A stretch of 64,000 nt of DNA from Bradyrhizobium sp. WSM471 (GCF_000244915.1 NZ_CM001442.1:1860001-1924000), one strand, 5' to 3'. Numbered from the stretch's first letter, positions 18,963 through 29,571 are shown. Translations and numbers: made by a program. The notes: generated by a model from the letters alone, not told the origin.

Positions 18963-21374
18963 ATGCAATCAAAGAATCAGCGCGCCTTGGCGGGTATGAC
19001 GGTGATCGAGATCGGCAACGGAGCCGCAAGCGCATACTGCGGCCGGCTGCTCGCCGATGCCGGAGCATCGGTGACAGCCGTCAAGATGGTTGGCGACGCG
19101 CCGACGATCGTACGTGAACGGACCGACCCGGAGCAGGCTTTTTACGCCTACCTGTCTGCCGACAAGTTCGTGTCCGGCGCGCCATTGGAATTGGAGGCCA
19201 TTCAACGTCTGTGCCAGGCGGCCGATGTCGTGTTAATCGGTGAAGACTCCAATTTCAGCGCGTTCGACGTCAATCCCAAGAAAGCAACCGTCGATCTAAC
19301 GTGGTTCGGCCGTCAGGGCCCCTACGAGGCGTGGAAGGGAAGCGATCTTGTCATTCAGGCCCTGACCGCGATGCCACATCTCGCAGGGCCGGTCGGGGGG
19401 CCGCCTCTGCATGCAGGCGACCGTCACGCGACGATGATCGGCGGGGTCACAGCCTATATCGCGGCGCTCGCCGCAATGCTGGCCAAGCCAACCCAAGTTA
19501 CGCGCCGTTTCGAGCTCAGCATTCTCGAGGCGAACCTCGTGGTCAGCGAAATGCACATTTATTATGTTGAACAAGACGGTGCGCCGATAAAGCGGCAGGG
19601 CGTCAACCGCTTTTCGCCTCATGGACCGCTTGGCATTTACCCTTGCAAGGACGGCTGGGTTGGCATCACTGCGACGACGCCGGATCAATGGAAATCGCTA
19701 TGCATCGTCCTGGGGATGGAAAAGGAAGGGACCGACGAAAAGCTCGCGACACGACAGTTGCGGTTTGAGCGGCTCGATGAAGTCGAAAAGGCAATGATTA
19801 AGGCCCTAAGCGTGGGCACAGCTGAGCAGTGGGCGGAACGTGGCCGCAGCCACCGGGTCCCGATCGTGGTGGTGCCCGACGCTGCCGGAATTTTGATCCA
19901 TCCAATTTTCGCGGCGCGTGAGTCGCTTGCAAAACTATTCACGCGAAGCGGCCTGTTCAAGGTGCCTCGCACCCCGTTCAGTCTCAGCAAGACGCCAACG
20001 CGTGAGACGCTCAACGCGGTGGACGGCGAGCTAATCGCTCAACCAGGGCCGTCTGCTCATGCATCGCATGGAGAGCCGCTTCAGCATGACTCGCCTTTAT
20101 CCGGCCTCACGGTTGCGGATTTTACAATGGGGTGGGCCGGACCGTTGGCGAGCCGGTTGCTTGCCGACTTGGGCGCGGAAGTTCTGAAAATCGAGGCGGG
20201 CCGCTATCCCGATTGGTGGCGAGGCGTGAACTGGACGCCGGAATATATCGCGGCAAAGCAATATGAGAACACCAAGCACTACTGCGCACTTAATCGCGGC
20301 AAGCGCGGTATCAGCCTCGACCTCACGAGCCCTGCTGGCAAGAAGCTCGCGCTCGCACTTGTTGCCAAGGCCGACGCTGTCATCGAGAACCAGGCTGCCG
20401 GCGTAATGGACAAGCTGGGCCTAGGGTACGCCGATCTCGTCGCGGTGAACGCCAACATCATCATGACCTCAATGTCCGCGTTCGGAACTGGCAACGCCTG
20501 GTCAGGCACGCGTGCATACGGTTCGACCTTAGAACAAGGGTCCGGGCTGCCCCATTTCATGGGCGGTCCCGGTACGCCACCGACGATGGCGCATATGGCC
20601 TACGGCGATCCGGTCGGCGGCCTCTACGGCTGTGCCTCACTTCTTACAGCTCTGCTTCACAAGCGTCGTACCGGCGAGGGACAATACGTCAATATCAGTA
20701 TGGTGGAATCGATGCTGCAGTTCACCACGCCGGCACTGCTGCAATATCAGGCCGATCCCACCGCTCCGCTGCGCCGGGGGAACCGACATTCGTTCTTTGC
20801 GCCGCACGGCATCTACCCGTGCGCAGGCGAGGACCGGTGGCTCGCCATCGCTGTCGAAAGCACAGAGATGTTCGCAAGCCTCGCGCGCGTGATCGGACAC
20901 AGCGAATGGATTGGGGATGCAGGATTCGACTTGGCTGAATCTCGAAGGCGACGCCACGACGAGATCGATGCTGCCATCTCGGCTTGGACGAAAAAGCAGG
21001 AGCCACATCAAGCGGCCGCGATACTCCAACAGGCTGGTGTTGCGGCAGCTCCCGCCTTGCACACCGAGGAGATTTTGAAAAACCCACACCTTATCGCGGC
21101 CGGCTTCTTTATCGATCTTATTCGCGAGATCTCAGGACCGCAGCGTCAAGCAGGCGTTGCTATCTTGCAAGACGGCAAACGTCTCGGAGCGCACACCCCG
21201 GCGCCGCTACTTGGCGAGCACAGCTGGCCGGTTCTTGAACGGCATGTCGGACTCGAGCGCGCGCCCTACGAGGCGCTGGTGAATGAGGGTGTTATCACCT
21301 TCGCTCCAGCATCACTTCGGAGCATGCCGCGGAAACCAGACGATCAGTGCTTACCTAAGAACGCGAAGGGCTGA
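18963..21374 (+). CDS. Tandem-domain class III CoA-transferase (CaiB/BaiF)
   Basis: An 803-residue protein with two complete CaiB/BaiF domains in one chain. Domain 1 (about 1-375) opens with ALAGMTVIEIGNGAASAYCG and has a GD motif at LHAGDRHATM. Domain 2 (about 380-790) opens with PLSGLTVADFTMGWAGPLAS and has AYGDPVGGLYG followed by GEGQYVNISMVE. Class III CoA-transferases move CoA between carboxylic acids using an Asp in this GD position, and usually work as interlinked homodimers of about 400-residue chains. Here both halves keep an Asp. I start at ATG 18963 (GGAAGAA just upstream); a TTG at 18954 in frame is possible. It follows the permease relics by 29 bp and fits a role in activating the substrate for the carboxylase. 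Acyl donor and acceptor unknown. Confidence 0.85.
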   Translation: MQSKNQRALAGMTVIEIGNGAASAYCGRLLADAGASVTAVKMVGDAPTIVRERTDPEQAFYAYLSADKFVSGAPLELEAIQRLCQAADVVLIGEDSNFSAFDVNPKKATVDLTWFGRQGPYEAWKGSDLVIQALTAMPHLAGPVGGPPLHAGDRHATMIGGVTAYIAALAAMLAKPTQVTRRFELSILEANLVVSEMHIYYVEQDGAPIKRQGVNRFSPHGPLGIYPCKDGWVGITATTPDQWKSLCIVLGMEKEGTDEKLATRQLRFERLDEVEKAMIKALSVGTAEQWAERGRSHRVPIVVVPDAAGILIHPIFAARESLAKLFTRSGLFKVPRTPFSLSKTPTRETLNAVDGELIAQPGPSAHASHGEPLQHDSPLSGLTVADFTMGWAGPLASRLLADLGAEVLKIEAGRYPDWWRGVNWTPEYIAAKQYENTKHYCALNRGKRGISLDLTSPAGKKLALALVAKADAVIENQAAGVMDKLGLGYADLVAVNANIIMTSMSAFGTGNAWSGTRAYGSTLEQGSGLPHFMGGPGTPPTMAHMAYGDPVGGLYGCASLLTALLHKRRTGEGQYVNISMVESMLQFTTPALLQYQADPTAPLRRGNRHSFFAPHGIYPCAGEDRWLAIAVESTEMFASLARVIGHSEWIGDAGFDLAESRRRRHDEIDAAISAWTKKQEPHQAAAILQQAGVAAAPALHTEEILKNPHLIAAGFFIDLIREISGPQRQAGVAILQDGKRLGAHTPAPLLGEHSWPVLERHVGLERAPYEALVNEGVITFAPASLRSMPRKPDDQCLPKNAKG

Positions 21375-21568
21375 GGCCCCCCACACGTCGGCCTACCCCC
21401 AATTCAGGCGCGGGCGAAATCGAGCGGGATCCGCGGGTGTGACGCCGCCACGGCGCCTCTTAAGCGTCTTGGGTAGCGGTATGAGACATGCTGTCGCCCG
21501 ACCCTCGTTCCATCAAGCCCACTGGACGCCGCCATCTAATGAACGTAGATCACCTGGCGGTTTTTTGC

Positions 21569-22339
21569 CTATGCGCCTGCACTTGCACCGAGATCGACGG
21601 GAATGCATGTGCCATTGATTCCGGAAGCGCAAGGGCTCGCGAGAAAACCAATGACCGCTGCGACCTCACGAACATCGACAAAGCGATTCCCTGGCTGCGC
21701 CGCGCGGAAAAGAGCAACTACCTCGTCGATGCTCACACCTCGGTTTGCAGCCTGAGCCTCTAGCTGACCTCGCATTAGCGCGGTATCCATCCAGCCCGGC
21801 GCGACGGCGTTGATAGTCAGACCATGGACCGCACCTTCCAAAGCGGCAACGCGGACCAGACCGAGAGCTCCGTGCTTTGCGGCAGTGTACGCAACCTTCT
21901 GGCGTGCACCACCGTAGCTCGCCACTGACGCGGTGACGACAACGCGACCACCGGGAGTTTTCGTCAAAGCCGACCATGCAGCCTTTAGTGCGAAGAAGGG
22001 GCCATCCAGCATCACCGCTCGAAGGCGATCCCATTCGACATCTGGAAAACGATCCAGTGGTGACACGAATTGACATCCAGCATTCAACACGAGGACGTCA
22101 AGACGCCCAGTGGTGGCGAGTACATGCGCGACCATGTCCCGATTTCCGCTCGCAGTGGAGAGATCCGCATGGAAGACGCCATCGCCGCCAATGTCCGCGC
22201 CATACACGAGGGCGCCGCGGTCGCGCAGTTCGGCCACGATGGCTTTCCCAAGCCCTCCTGCGGCTCCCGTAACGAGCGCTACTCGCCCCTCAAGCGTCCA
22301 TCCGTCCGCGCCGGACCGCTGTTCGTCGCGCTTGGCCAT
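21569..22339 (-). CDS. SDR oxidoreductase, 3-hydroxybutyrate dehydrogenase-like
   Basis: A 256-residue classical short-chain dehydrogenase. The NAD-binding motif TGAAGGLG lies at residues 24-31, the VLNAG motif at 84-88 and the catalytic residues are Ser138, Tyr151 and Lys155 (YTAAKHG). The C-terminal part AAQPGNRFVDVREVAAVIGF and the ending GTCIPVD resemble bacterial 3-hydroxybutyrate dehydrogenases, which oxidise 3-hydroxybutyrate to acetoacetate. Substrate is inferred only from this similarity. It runs convergent to the CoA-transferase at 18963. In the window, relics of acetoacetyl-CoA synthetase and of a 3-oxoacid CoA-transferase point to the same ketone-body pathway. Confidence 0.75.
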   Translation of the reverse strand: MAKRDEQRSGADGWTLEGRVALVTGAAGGLGKAIVAELRDRGALVYGADIGGDGVFHADLSTASGNRDMVAHVLATTGRLDVLVLNAGCQFVSPLDRFPDVEWDRLRAVMLDGPFFALKAAWSALTKTPGGRVVVTASVASYGGARQKVAYTAAKHGALGLVRVAALEGAVHGLTINAVAPGWMDTALMRGQLEAQAANRGVSIDEVVALFRAAQPGNRFVDVREVAAVIGFLASPCASGINGTCIPVDLGASAGA

Positions 22340-23330
22340 TCATTTTGTCTCTTAGCTGACCGGTTGCATGGCGTCGCCTTCCATAGCGAACTATACACTT
22401 TAGTTTGTGTTGAATGCTCCAAATGCAAATCGTTGCGCAGAAATTATGCGTCAAATCCCAATAATTCTCCGGAATCAGGCTCGGTTCCGGAGCACCTTCG
22501 CGAAGCAAAAGCCGGTTGACTTCGGAGCGGTGGTGTCGGGAGTCCCTTGGTGAGGCGAGCCGCGCACTCGTGATCGAGTGGAGAGGAATCGCGTCTCCCG
22601 GCGCTAGATAGATCTGGTCGCGTTGACGGCGATTGAATCCTCAAGCGACGATCGAAGCGAGCGATCTAAGAGCAATCGGAGTGCACGTGCTCCTTCTTAC
22701 AGATGAGGCATACAGGAGTCGCTCAGTCTCGGAGGGGGCTTGCTGCTTATGGCTCGCTAATCACCATTGCCCCTTGACCTTTATGTTAGTAGCCTTGCGA
22801 AGAGCATCGCTTGGCTTCGGCCTCCCGCCGATTGCCAGAATTAGGATGGGCGCAGCGACCAGACAGCCGACAGAAAATTCGGCAAAACTAGCAAATGTGT
22901 GGCTCAAAGGCATCCGCAACGTCAGTGGGCAAGTGCTATGTACGTGTCCCCACTAACACATGGAAGCTGCGCCGGTTTCTGATCAATCGCAGATTTTCGG
23001 CTTGCGACGCTGCAGATTAGCGCGATTTCCGTTCGATCCGCGGAGCATATTGAGTGTCGTGCATCGCGCCACGCTTACGGCTATTCATCCTCCCATTTCC
23101 GATTCGACGCGCCGAGAGAGAAGTGGTTTGCGGACGAAACTACGCGGCAAGCGCAAGACGGGTGGACATTAATTTTGACCGCATCTTTCTTTGCAGGGGC
23201 CTGCGGTCAGAGCGACGCGTCCAAAGAGATCAGCCGGCCTTTCCTACGGCAATCCGTCGATGTCGGGGAATATCGTCCAGGCCGGTAATCCACAGATGCG
23301 ATCGAAAAACACTCAAATGAAAGAGGATCG
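22340..23330. other. Long intergenic region between SDR and etfB
   Basis: Nearly 1 kb without a convincing gene. One minus-strand frame of 50 codons (22761-22913) encodes a possible membrane helix (CLVAAPILILAIGG) and may be a transporter scrap, but nothing supports it further. The last 20 bp hold AAAGAGGATCG, the ribosome binding site of etfB. Confidence 0.4.
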
Positions 23331-24080
23331 ATGAAGATCTTGGTGCCGGTAAAGCGGGTGGTCGATTACAACGTCAAGGTCCGCGTCAAGAGCGATGGAT
23401 CGGGCGTTGAACTCGCCAACGTCAAAATGTCCATGAACCCGTTCGACGAAATTGCGGTCGAAGAAGCGCTGCGCCTGAAGGAAGCCGGCAAGGCGACCGA
23501 AGTCGTGGTGGTCTCCATCGGGCCGGCGCAGGCGTCGGAAACGATCCGCACCGGTCTCGCCATGGGCGCCGATCGCGGCATCCTGGTGAAGGCAGAGGGC
23601 GCGGTCGAGCCGCTCGCGGTCGCCAAGATCCTGAAGAAGATTGCGGACGAAGAGCAGCCGGGCCTGATCATTCTCGGCAAGCAGGCGATCGACGACGACA
23701 GCAATCAGACCGGCCAGATGCTGGCCGCGCTGCTCGGCTGGTCGCAGGCGACCTTCGCCTCGAAGCTCGAGGTTGAAGGAAGCGACTTCAAGGTCACCCG
23801 CGAAGTCGACGGCGGCTTGCAGACCGTGAAGCTGAAGGGACCGGCGATCGTCACCACCGATCTCCGTCTCAACGAGCCGCGCTATGCGTCGCTGCCCAAC
23901 ATCATGAAGGCCAAAAAGAAGCCGATCGCGGACAAGACCGCCGCCGATTACGGCGTCGATCTCACCGCGCGCCTAGAGGTTCTCAACACGACCGAGCCGG
24001 CGGGCCGCAAGGCGGGCGTCAAGGTCAAGGACGTCGCCGAGCTGGTGTCGAAACTCAAGAACGAAGCCGGGGTGCTCTGA
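23331..24080 (+). CDS. etfB: Electron transfer flavoprotein beta subunit
   Basis: A 249-residue EtfB. The N-terminus [20 protein letters not shown], the segment [49 protein letters not shown] and [20 protein letters not shown] are those of housekeeping alphaproteobacterial EtfB, which binds AMP and pairs with EtfA to accept electrons from acyl-CoA dehydrogenases. Length and motifs differ from the nitrogen-fixation FixA type. Ribosome binding site AAAGAGGATCG precedes ATG 23331. Its TGA overlaps the etfA ATG by one base. Codon use is far more GC-biased than the flanking DNA, suggesting transfer from a core-genome locus. Confidence 0.92.
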   Translation: MKILVPVKRVVDYNVKVRVKSDGSGVELANVKMSMNPFDEIAVEEALRLKEAGKATEVVVVSIGPAQASETIRTGLAMGADRGILVKAEGAVEPLAVAKILKKIADEEQPGLIILGKQAIDDDSNQTGQMLAALLGWSQATFASKLEVEGSDFKVTREVDGGLQTVKLKGPAIVTTDLRLNEPRYASLPNIMKAKKKPIADKTAADYGVDLTARLEVLNTTEPAGRKAGVKVKDVAELVSKLKNEAGVL

Positions 24081-25015
24081 TGACGACGCTTCTGATTGCC
24101 GAACACGACAATGCGTCGCTCAAGGATGCGACCAACAAGGCCCTGACCGCAGCGGCCGCGCTCGGCGCGGACGTCGAGGTTCTGGTGGCCGGTGAGAACG
24201 CCAAGGCTGCGGCGGAAGCCGCCGCAAAGCTTGCCGGTGTGAAGAAAGTGCTGCTCGCCGACGGCGCGCTTTACGCGCACGATCTGGCCGAGCCACTGGC
24301 CGCGCTGATCGTTTCGCTGGCGCCGTCCTACGACGCCATCGTCGCGCCCGCGACCTCGCGCTTCAAGAACGTGATGCCGCGCGTCGCAGCCCTGCTCGAC
24401 GTCATGCAGGTCTCGGAAATCACCAAGGTGGTTGCCCCCGACACCTATGAGCGTCCGATCTACGCCGGCAACGCTATCCAGACGGTGAAGTCGAAGGACG
24501 CCAAGAAGGTCATCACGGTGCGCACCTCCACCTTCGCCGCAGCAGGTGAAGGCGGCAGCGCGTCGGTCGAGAGCGTCGCGGCGGCGGCTGATCCGGGCCT
24601 GTCGTCCTTTGTCGGCGAGGAAGTCGCCAAGAGCGACCGTCCCGAGCTGACCTCGGCCACGATCATCGTCTCCGGTGGCCGCGCCATGCAGAGCCGCGAG
24701 AACTTCGCAAAGTACATCGAGCCGCTCGCCGACAAGCTCGGCGCTGGCGTCGGCGCTTCGCGTGCGGCGGTGGACGCGGGCTATGCCCCGAACGACTGGC
24801 AGGTCGGCCAGACCGGCAAGGTCGTGGCCCCCGAGCTCTATGTCGCGGTCGGCATTTCCGGCGCGATCCAGCATCTGGCCGGCATGAAGGACTCCAAGGT
24901 GATCGTCGCGATCAACAAGGATGAGGACGCGCCGATCTTCCAGGTTGCCGATTACGGCTTGGTCGCCGACCTCTACCAGGCGGTTCCGGAGCTCACCGAG
25001 GCACTCGGCAAGTAG
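24080..25015 (+). CDS. etfA: Electron transfer flavoprotein alpha subunit
   Basis: A 311-residue EtfA. The N-terminal ETF domain starts [19 protein letters not shown]; the C-terminal FAD-binding domain holds [47 protein letters not shown] and [20 protein letters not shown], all family landmarks. With EtfB it forms the soluble flavoprotein that carries electrons from acyl-CoA dehydrogenases to ETF-ubiquinone oxidoreductase. Translationally coupled to etfB. High GC and core-like sequence. The neighbouring acyl-CoA catabolic genes give it a plausible local role, but no acyl-CoA dehydrogenase is in the window. A GATTCT/AGAATC stem sits just after the stop (25020-25035) with no T-run. Confidence 0.92.
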   Translation: MTTLLIAEHDNASLKDATNKALTAAAALGADVEVLVAGENAKAAAEAAAKLAGVKKVLLADGALYAHDLAEPLAALIVSLAPSYDAIVAPATSRFKNVMPRVAALLDVMQVSEITKVVAPDTYERPIYAGNAIQTVKSKDAKKVITVRTSTFAAAGEGGSASVESVAAAADPGLSSFVGEEVAKSDRPELTSATIIVSGGRAMQSRENFAKYIEPLADKLGAGVGASRAAVDAGYAPNDWQVGQTGKVVAPELYVAVGISGAIQHLAGMKDSKVIVAINKDEDAPIFQVADYGLVADLYQAVPELTEALGK

Positions 25016-25035
25016 CGCCGATTCTGCCCAGAATC

Positions 25036-25393
25036 GAAAGGTTCTCAATTGTGGGCGACCAGTGCGCAATTGACTTCCTTGTGAAACGAGACAGCCATGC
25101 ACCGTGGCGAGTCTCGATACCGTTTCGATCCTGGAGGAGAGGTCGCCGTTGTCTCGGTCTCCACAATAAAGCTTCCAGGACCTATTCGATCGCGGTACAG
25201 CGCCGATCGCAATTTGCGTGCCTCGCTGCCTATTTGGAGTAGGCCAAGTAAGCTCAAGGCGGATGACAGCCTGATTGCCCGACTGCGGCGGACTCGATTC
25301 CGCCGATAAACTGCATAAAATCGCAGGATCCTTCGATAATATTCGTTAGGTCGGGTTATAGAAAGTAAATTCGGTAGCTGAGGTGGTGTACCG
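25036..25393. other. Intergenic region, nothing recognised
   Basis: No family-like frame was found. It must hold the promoter of the M24 gene. A GAGGTGG stretch at about 25380 may serve as its ribosome binding site. Confidence 0.4.
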
Positions 25394-26653
25394 ATGTATT
25401 ATCGCGCAGCGAGCTTTCGCTTTGTTCCGCAAAGCGTAATTTTACGCGACAACATGGAGCCTACAACGATGGCAATCGCAAAAGCGCCGCAGGCCTTCCC
25501 AAGAACAGAATATCTGCGCAGATTGGCAGCAGTCAAATCGGAAATGGCCCGGCGTGAAATCGATGCACTTATCATTTCGAGTTGGGGCAATATCACTTAT
25601 CTGACCGGCAACGTGACGCGTATGCTGGCTGTGCATGCGCTTGTCGTCTCGATCCAAGATGAAGAGCCGACTCTTATCGTACGCAAGATGTGCGCGCCAG
25701 GAGCAGCTCACCAGAGCTTCATGGCCCGAGAAAAGATTATCGGCTACTCGGAAAATCTAGTAGGTAAGGCAAATACCGACGGCTACGATGCGGTGATTGA
25801 TTTCCTCCATGACGTCGGTGTGGCGCAGGGCGGGATTGGCCTTGAACAGGGCAACCTAATGGCCCCGGCCGTAGAGAAGTTCATAGGGAAATTGCCGCAG
25901 GCCCGGATCGTCGATTGCACGAGAGTGGTGGACTGGATCCGCGGCGTCAAATCAGACCTGGAGATCGCGGTTATGCGCGAGGCTGCCGCGCTTGCTGACG
26001 CGGCCGTTATGCGGGCTAGAGACGTTATCCGCCCTGGTGTGCGAGAAGCCGATGCAGCAGTTGAGATCATGGCGGCGCAGGTTAATGGCGTTAAGGGCGG
26101 TCCCGCTGCGACCGGATTGCGGCCGCCGTTGATTTCCTCAACCCCGCGCACGGGTACGCCCCATATTTTGTGGAGCGAGAGTGTCTTCAGCGATGGCATG
26201 CAGATCAATTCGGAAGTCAGCGGAAATCGGTATAACTATCTTGCAGCTCTTATGCGTACCTTCTCAATCGGTGCGCCTGCCGACCGCGTACGCCGTCTAC
26301 ATGATGCGCAGGTCGCTGCTATCGAAACGGCACTCGATCTCATCCGACCTGGACGCACTTGCAGTGAGGTCGCGCACGCCATGTACAGCGCGATTGAGAA
26401 GCACGGCTTTCCGAAGGAATCGCGATGTGGCTATTCCATTGGCATCGAAAATCAATTCACTGCTTGGATTGAACCGACCGCAAGTTTTGGCAGGGAAGAT
26501 ATGACTGTTCTCCAGACCAACATGACCTTTCATCTGATGCTCGGTAACTGGGTTGAGGAGGAGTTCGGCGTTACGGTGAGCGAAACAATCCGCGTAACTG
26601 ACACGGGTGTTGAGGCGCTGACTTGTGCGCCGCGCGAGCTCTTTGTACTCTAA
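25394..26653 (+). CDS. M24-fold protein (creatinase / ectoine hydrolase-like)
   Basis: A 419-residue protein with the two-domain creatinase/aminopeptidase P layout. The N-terminal creatinase domain has FPRTEYLRRLAAVKSEMAR and ISSWGNITYLTGN; the C-terminal pita-bread domain has KSDLEIAVMREAAALADAAV, GYSIGI and VLQTNMTFHLM. In metal-dependent members the pita-bread domain has two Asp in a 'D.G....Y..D..RT' motif; here the equivalent reads INSEVSGNRYNYLAALMRTF without these Asp. That pattern is seen in metal-free relatives such as creatinase and in ectoine hydrolase-like proteins, so a C-N hydrolase is more likely than a peptidase. Start is uncertain: ATG 25394 has GAGGTGG upstream, and ATG 25469 (MAIAKAPQAFP) also fits the family. 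Confidence 0.78.
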   Translation: MYYRAASFRFVPQSVILRDNMEPTTMAIAKAPQAFPRTEYLRRLAAVKSEMARREIDALIISSWGNITYLTGNVTRMLAVHALVVSIQDEEPTLIVRKMCAPGAAHQSFMAREKIIGYSENLVGKANTDGYDAVIDFLHDVGVAQGGIGLEQGNLMAPAVEKFIGKLPQARIVDCTRVVDWIRGVKSDLEIAVMREAAALADAAVMRARDVIRPGVREADAAVEIMAAQVNGVKGGPAATGLRPPLISSTPRTGTPHILWSESVFSDGMQINSEVSGNRYNYLAALMRTFSIGAPADRVRRLHDAQVAAIETALDLIRPGRTCSEVAHAMYSAIEKHGFPKESRCGYSIGIENQFTAWIEPTASFGREDMTVLQTNMTFHLMLGNWVEEEFGVTVSETIRVTDTGVEALTCAPRELFVL

Positions 26654-26939
26654 TTGAGTGATAGTCCGGTCCCCACAGCTTGGTGAAATGACACATTGAG
26701 ACCCCACTAAATCGATCACGCGCCGCATAATGGTCCTCAGACATTGGCCGGGGTCGTGAGTAAAATCGACCGCGAGATAACTCAAGATCATCTTGGAGAG
26801 CGGAGGAGAAACCGCGGAAAGTCCGGTTGCAGCCGACCGTGGGCAGGCCTCAAGCGAGCGGTCAAGGAACTGACGTAGTCGTACTTGGTGTAGTGAGCCG
26901 AATATCGAATATCTGCACAACCTAGATCAGGGTTTTCTT
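26654..26939. other. Intergenic region, nothing recognised
   Basis: Between the M24 gene and the IS630 relic I see no gene or clear signal. Confidence 0.4.
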
Positions 26940-28000
26940 GGTTCGAATCATATCACCGAACGAGCGAACTTGGAGAAGAAGCCCTCGATGAGGTTGAGCC
27001 ACGAGCCTTGCTTGGGCGTTAAGGTGAACTCGAAGCGCCCGCTTGGTCGGGTAGCGGGCCAGGCTCTGGTTTCTCTCGAGATGTGCGCGGAATGATTGTC
27101 GAGGATCAACTTGATCGTGGTGCTCCTCGGATAAGCGACATCGAGAAGTCTGAGGAGTTCTATGAACTCGCGGCTGCGGTGACGGTCTCTGACGAGAGCG
27201 TGGACCTTGCCGGGGAGCAGATCAATCCCGGCCAACAGGCTGAGCGTGCCGTGCCGCTTGTACTCGTGGTCGCGCGCAAAGCCGGCGTGGATGCCGGGTT
27301 CGGGCGGCAAATCCGGCGCCGTCGTTGCGATGGCCTGGATTCCCGGCTTTTCGTCGCACGACACGATCGCCACCGGCTTTCCCCGTCTCTTCGACTTGGC
27401 AGGGGCGTTTTTCAGGACTGCGACTTCACGATAGACGCACAGGACCTCGGCCATCTTCCGTTGGAACTCAGCATCGCGATTTTCAAGATAGTAGCGCACC
27501 TTGTGTGGCTTGATTTCCTCCTTGCCGAGGATCTTGCACACCGTTCCCTGGACCAAATTGGTCAAGCATGCATGCTCTGCCGCCGGCCCGTGTTCGCGCG
27601 CATGGCGCGCCAACAGCCGCGTCGTCCACAACTCATGTGGATAGCCATGGTCCTTCGCCTCGTCACACGCCAACGACACCAACCAGGCTTTGGCCTCAGG
27701 CGTGATGGTTGGTTGCTTGCCGGGGCGCGGGCGATCGTAAGGGCGGCCAGCGGCCCATCGGCCAGCGCTCGCTCGACACAGCGCTGCACCGTCTGATGAT
27801 GGACTCCGAGTCTTTGGCCCACTGCGCAAAACACGAAGGGTTCTCGCGATAGGCCAGCAGCATCTGCGCCCGCGACACCCGTCTCGCGACTTCAGTTCTC
27901 GACCGCGAAAGAGCCGCCAATGTTGCGATCTCTTGGTCGGTCTTCGCCAACTCGACCGCTCGCCGCCATCCAGCCATGATACGGCTCCTCGTTTTGCCGA
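26940..28000 (-). pseudogene. IS630-family transposase, frameshifted and 3'-truncated
   Basis: The protein starts at ATG 27977 as MAGWRRAVELAKTDQEIATL. Frameshifts near 27830 and 27720 carry it through VGQRLGVHHQTVQRCVERAL into TITPEAKAWLVSLACDEAKD. The catalytic DDE residues are present: VSCDEKPG, LILDNHSAH and GSWLNLIEGFFSK. The end FFSKFARSVI runs into unrelated sequence at 26948, so the last 30 or so residues are missing. Two frameshifts plus a lost C-terminus make it inactive. Confidence 0.8.
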
Positions 28001-28075
28001 CCGCAAACGAGGAATCCGCCAACTGCCCGTCCGTTCCACCCATTCAGCCTGCTCCAGCATCGCAGGTTTCATGGA

Positions 28076-28761
28076 ATCGATCGTCTAGTGAATGCAGTAT
28101 AGCTGCCGCAAATGCAATCGGCAGCGATAGCGCGTGCGTCGTGTCGGTGTCTTTGTGGCTGGTTGGCGAGGTGCTGCTCAATGACGGAAACCTGCTGCGC
28201 AACCAACCTTCTTAGACCAGTACTTAGTCCACTACCTGAGCCACGGCGCCGCCGACCCATGCCGCTGCGCCACTTCGAGAACATGCTTCTCCGCTGCGTG
28301 CACACTTGAGCGCGAGCTGACGGCTCGGTGAGTGGCCCCAAAATAAGCGCTTTGGAGAGCGCCTTGCAGAGCTTGGCTGATACAGCGGCGTTGCTGTCTG
28401 AGCACCGTGAGCCCGCTCAAGACCACGGAATGGTTCGGCCTAGGCGCACGGCACGGCAGGCGCATTTCGCTGCGACATGCAAGAGGGCGTCTTTCTGTCG
28501 ACGATCAAGGCAAGTAAGTTTTGCGAAGAACTCAGATCGAGTGACCGGATACAAACAGCGGGCCGCCAACCCGTGGGCGGAACTTGCGCGGGATCGACAG
28601 ATAGTGAAATCCACCAAAGATCGCGCTTCGGACGCTCAATTCACCCATAGAGAGGGGGGATATTTGCATAAATAAGTACGGAACTATTTTTATACTACGT
28701 AATCATTTTGTGAATGTCAGCGGGTTGACCCAGCGGAATCCAATTAGGAGGCCACTGCACT
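28076..28761. other. Intergenic region upstream of the Crp/Fnr gene
   Basis: About 690 bp with short frames only, none assignable. The final AT-rich 90 bp before the regulator (28670-28740) are the likely promoter; AGGAGG at 28748-28753 is its ribosome binding site. No TTGAT-N4-ATCAA site was seen. Confidence 0.45.
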
Positions 28762-29571
28762 ATGACCGTCTACGTACCGACTGTTCTCGATCTTGCCAAC
28801 CCTCGGGATCCTAAACCGGCGACTGGCGCAGAGCTAATCGTTTCCCCGCCTTATGGAGTTCGTTCACGTGCGCGGTCCTTCGTTAAAAATGACATTCTAT
28901 CGAGATTTTCGCTGCAAGATCTTGCAGCGGCCGGTGAACTCCTCGAGCCGATTGTGCTGAAGGATCGCATGGTCCTCCAAGAGCCCAAGAGACGTGTTGA
29001 TCATGTCTACTTCATCGAATCCGGCCTCATCTCTCTAAGGGTGGTCGCAGCGGGAAACATCCTTGAGAACGCTGTGATAGGCCATCAAGGCGCCGTCGGT
29101 GCTTCGCTCTTGGTGGGAGGGCATCTTTCAACACATCAATCTGTTGTAATTGTTGCCGGAAGTGCGCACAGAATGCGCATCGAGGACCTGCGCCGGGTGA
29201 TGCACGAGCGTCCTGAAATCCGCGAACATCTACTTCGGTACGTTCAAGCACTGAGCTTGCAGTGCGCTCAAACAGGATTGTGCGGAGTTTGGCACGATTG
29301 CGAGAAGCGCCTTGCTTCTTGGCTCTGTTTGGCCAGCGATGCTGTTGATACGCATGTGCTTCCAGTGACGCACGATTATCTTGCTTCTGTGCTGGGATTA
29401 CGTCGCGCTGGGGTAACGGAAGCTCTCATCCGATTTGAAAAACAACGGTTAATTCGCAAGATGCGCGGCATCTTGCATATCAATGACCGTCACGGCCTTG
29501 AGCAAAAGGCATGTAGTTGTTATAAGTTTATCTCGAGCGCTTATGCCTCAACTGAACCGGCAATTCAGTGA
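28762..29571 (+). CDS. Crp/Fnr family transcription regulator
   Basis: A 269-residue regulator. A cyclic-nucleotide-binding type beta-roll spans about residues 45-165 (RFSLQDLAAAGELLEPIVLK, YFIESGLISLRVVAAGN, AVIGHQGAVGASLLVGG). It is followed by the dimer helix (LRYVQALSLQCAQTG) and a C-terminal winged helix with the recognition helix in DYLASVLGLRRAGVTEALIRF. The glycines and Arg/Ser of cAMP-binding Crp are not conserved, and no FNR-type four-Cys cluster is visible, so the ligand is unknown. The family has many such orphan members in rhizobia. Strong AGGAGG sits nine bases before ATG 28762. Neighbouring matA is on the opposite strand; whether it is a target cannot be seen. Confidence 0.85.
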   Translation: MTVYVPTVLDLANPRDPKPATGAELIVSPPYGVRSRARSFVKNDILSRFSLQDLAAAGELLEPIVLKDRMVLQEPKRRVDHVYFIESGLISLRVVAAGNILENAVIGHQGAVGASLLVGGHLSTHQSVVIVAGSAHRMRIEDLRRVMHERPEIREHLLRYVQALSLQCAQTGLCGVWHDCEKRLASWLCLASDAVDTHVLPVTHDYLASVLGLRRAGVTEALIRFEKQRLIRKMRGILHINDRHGLEQKACSCYKFISSAYASTEPAIQ

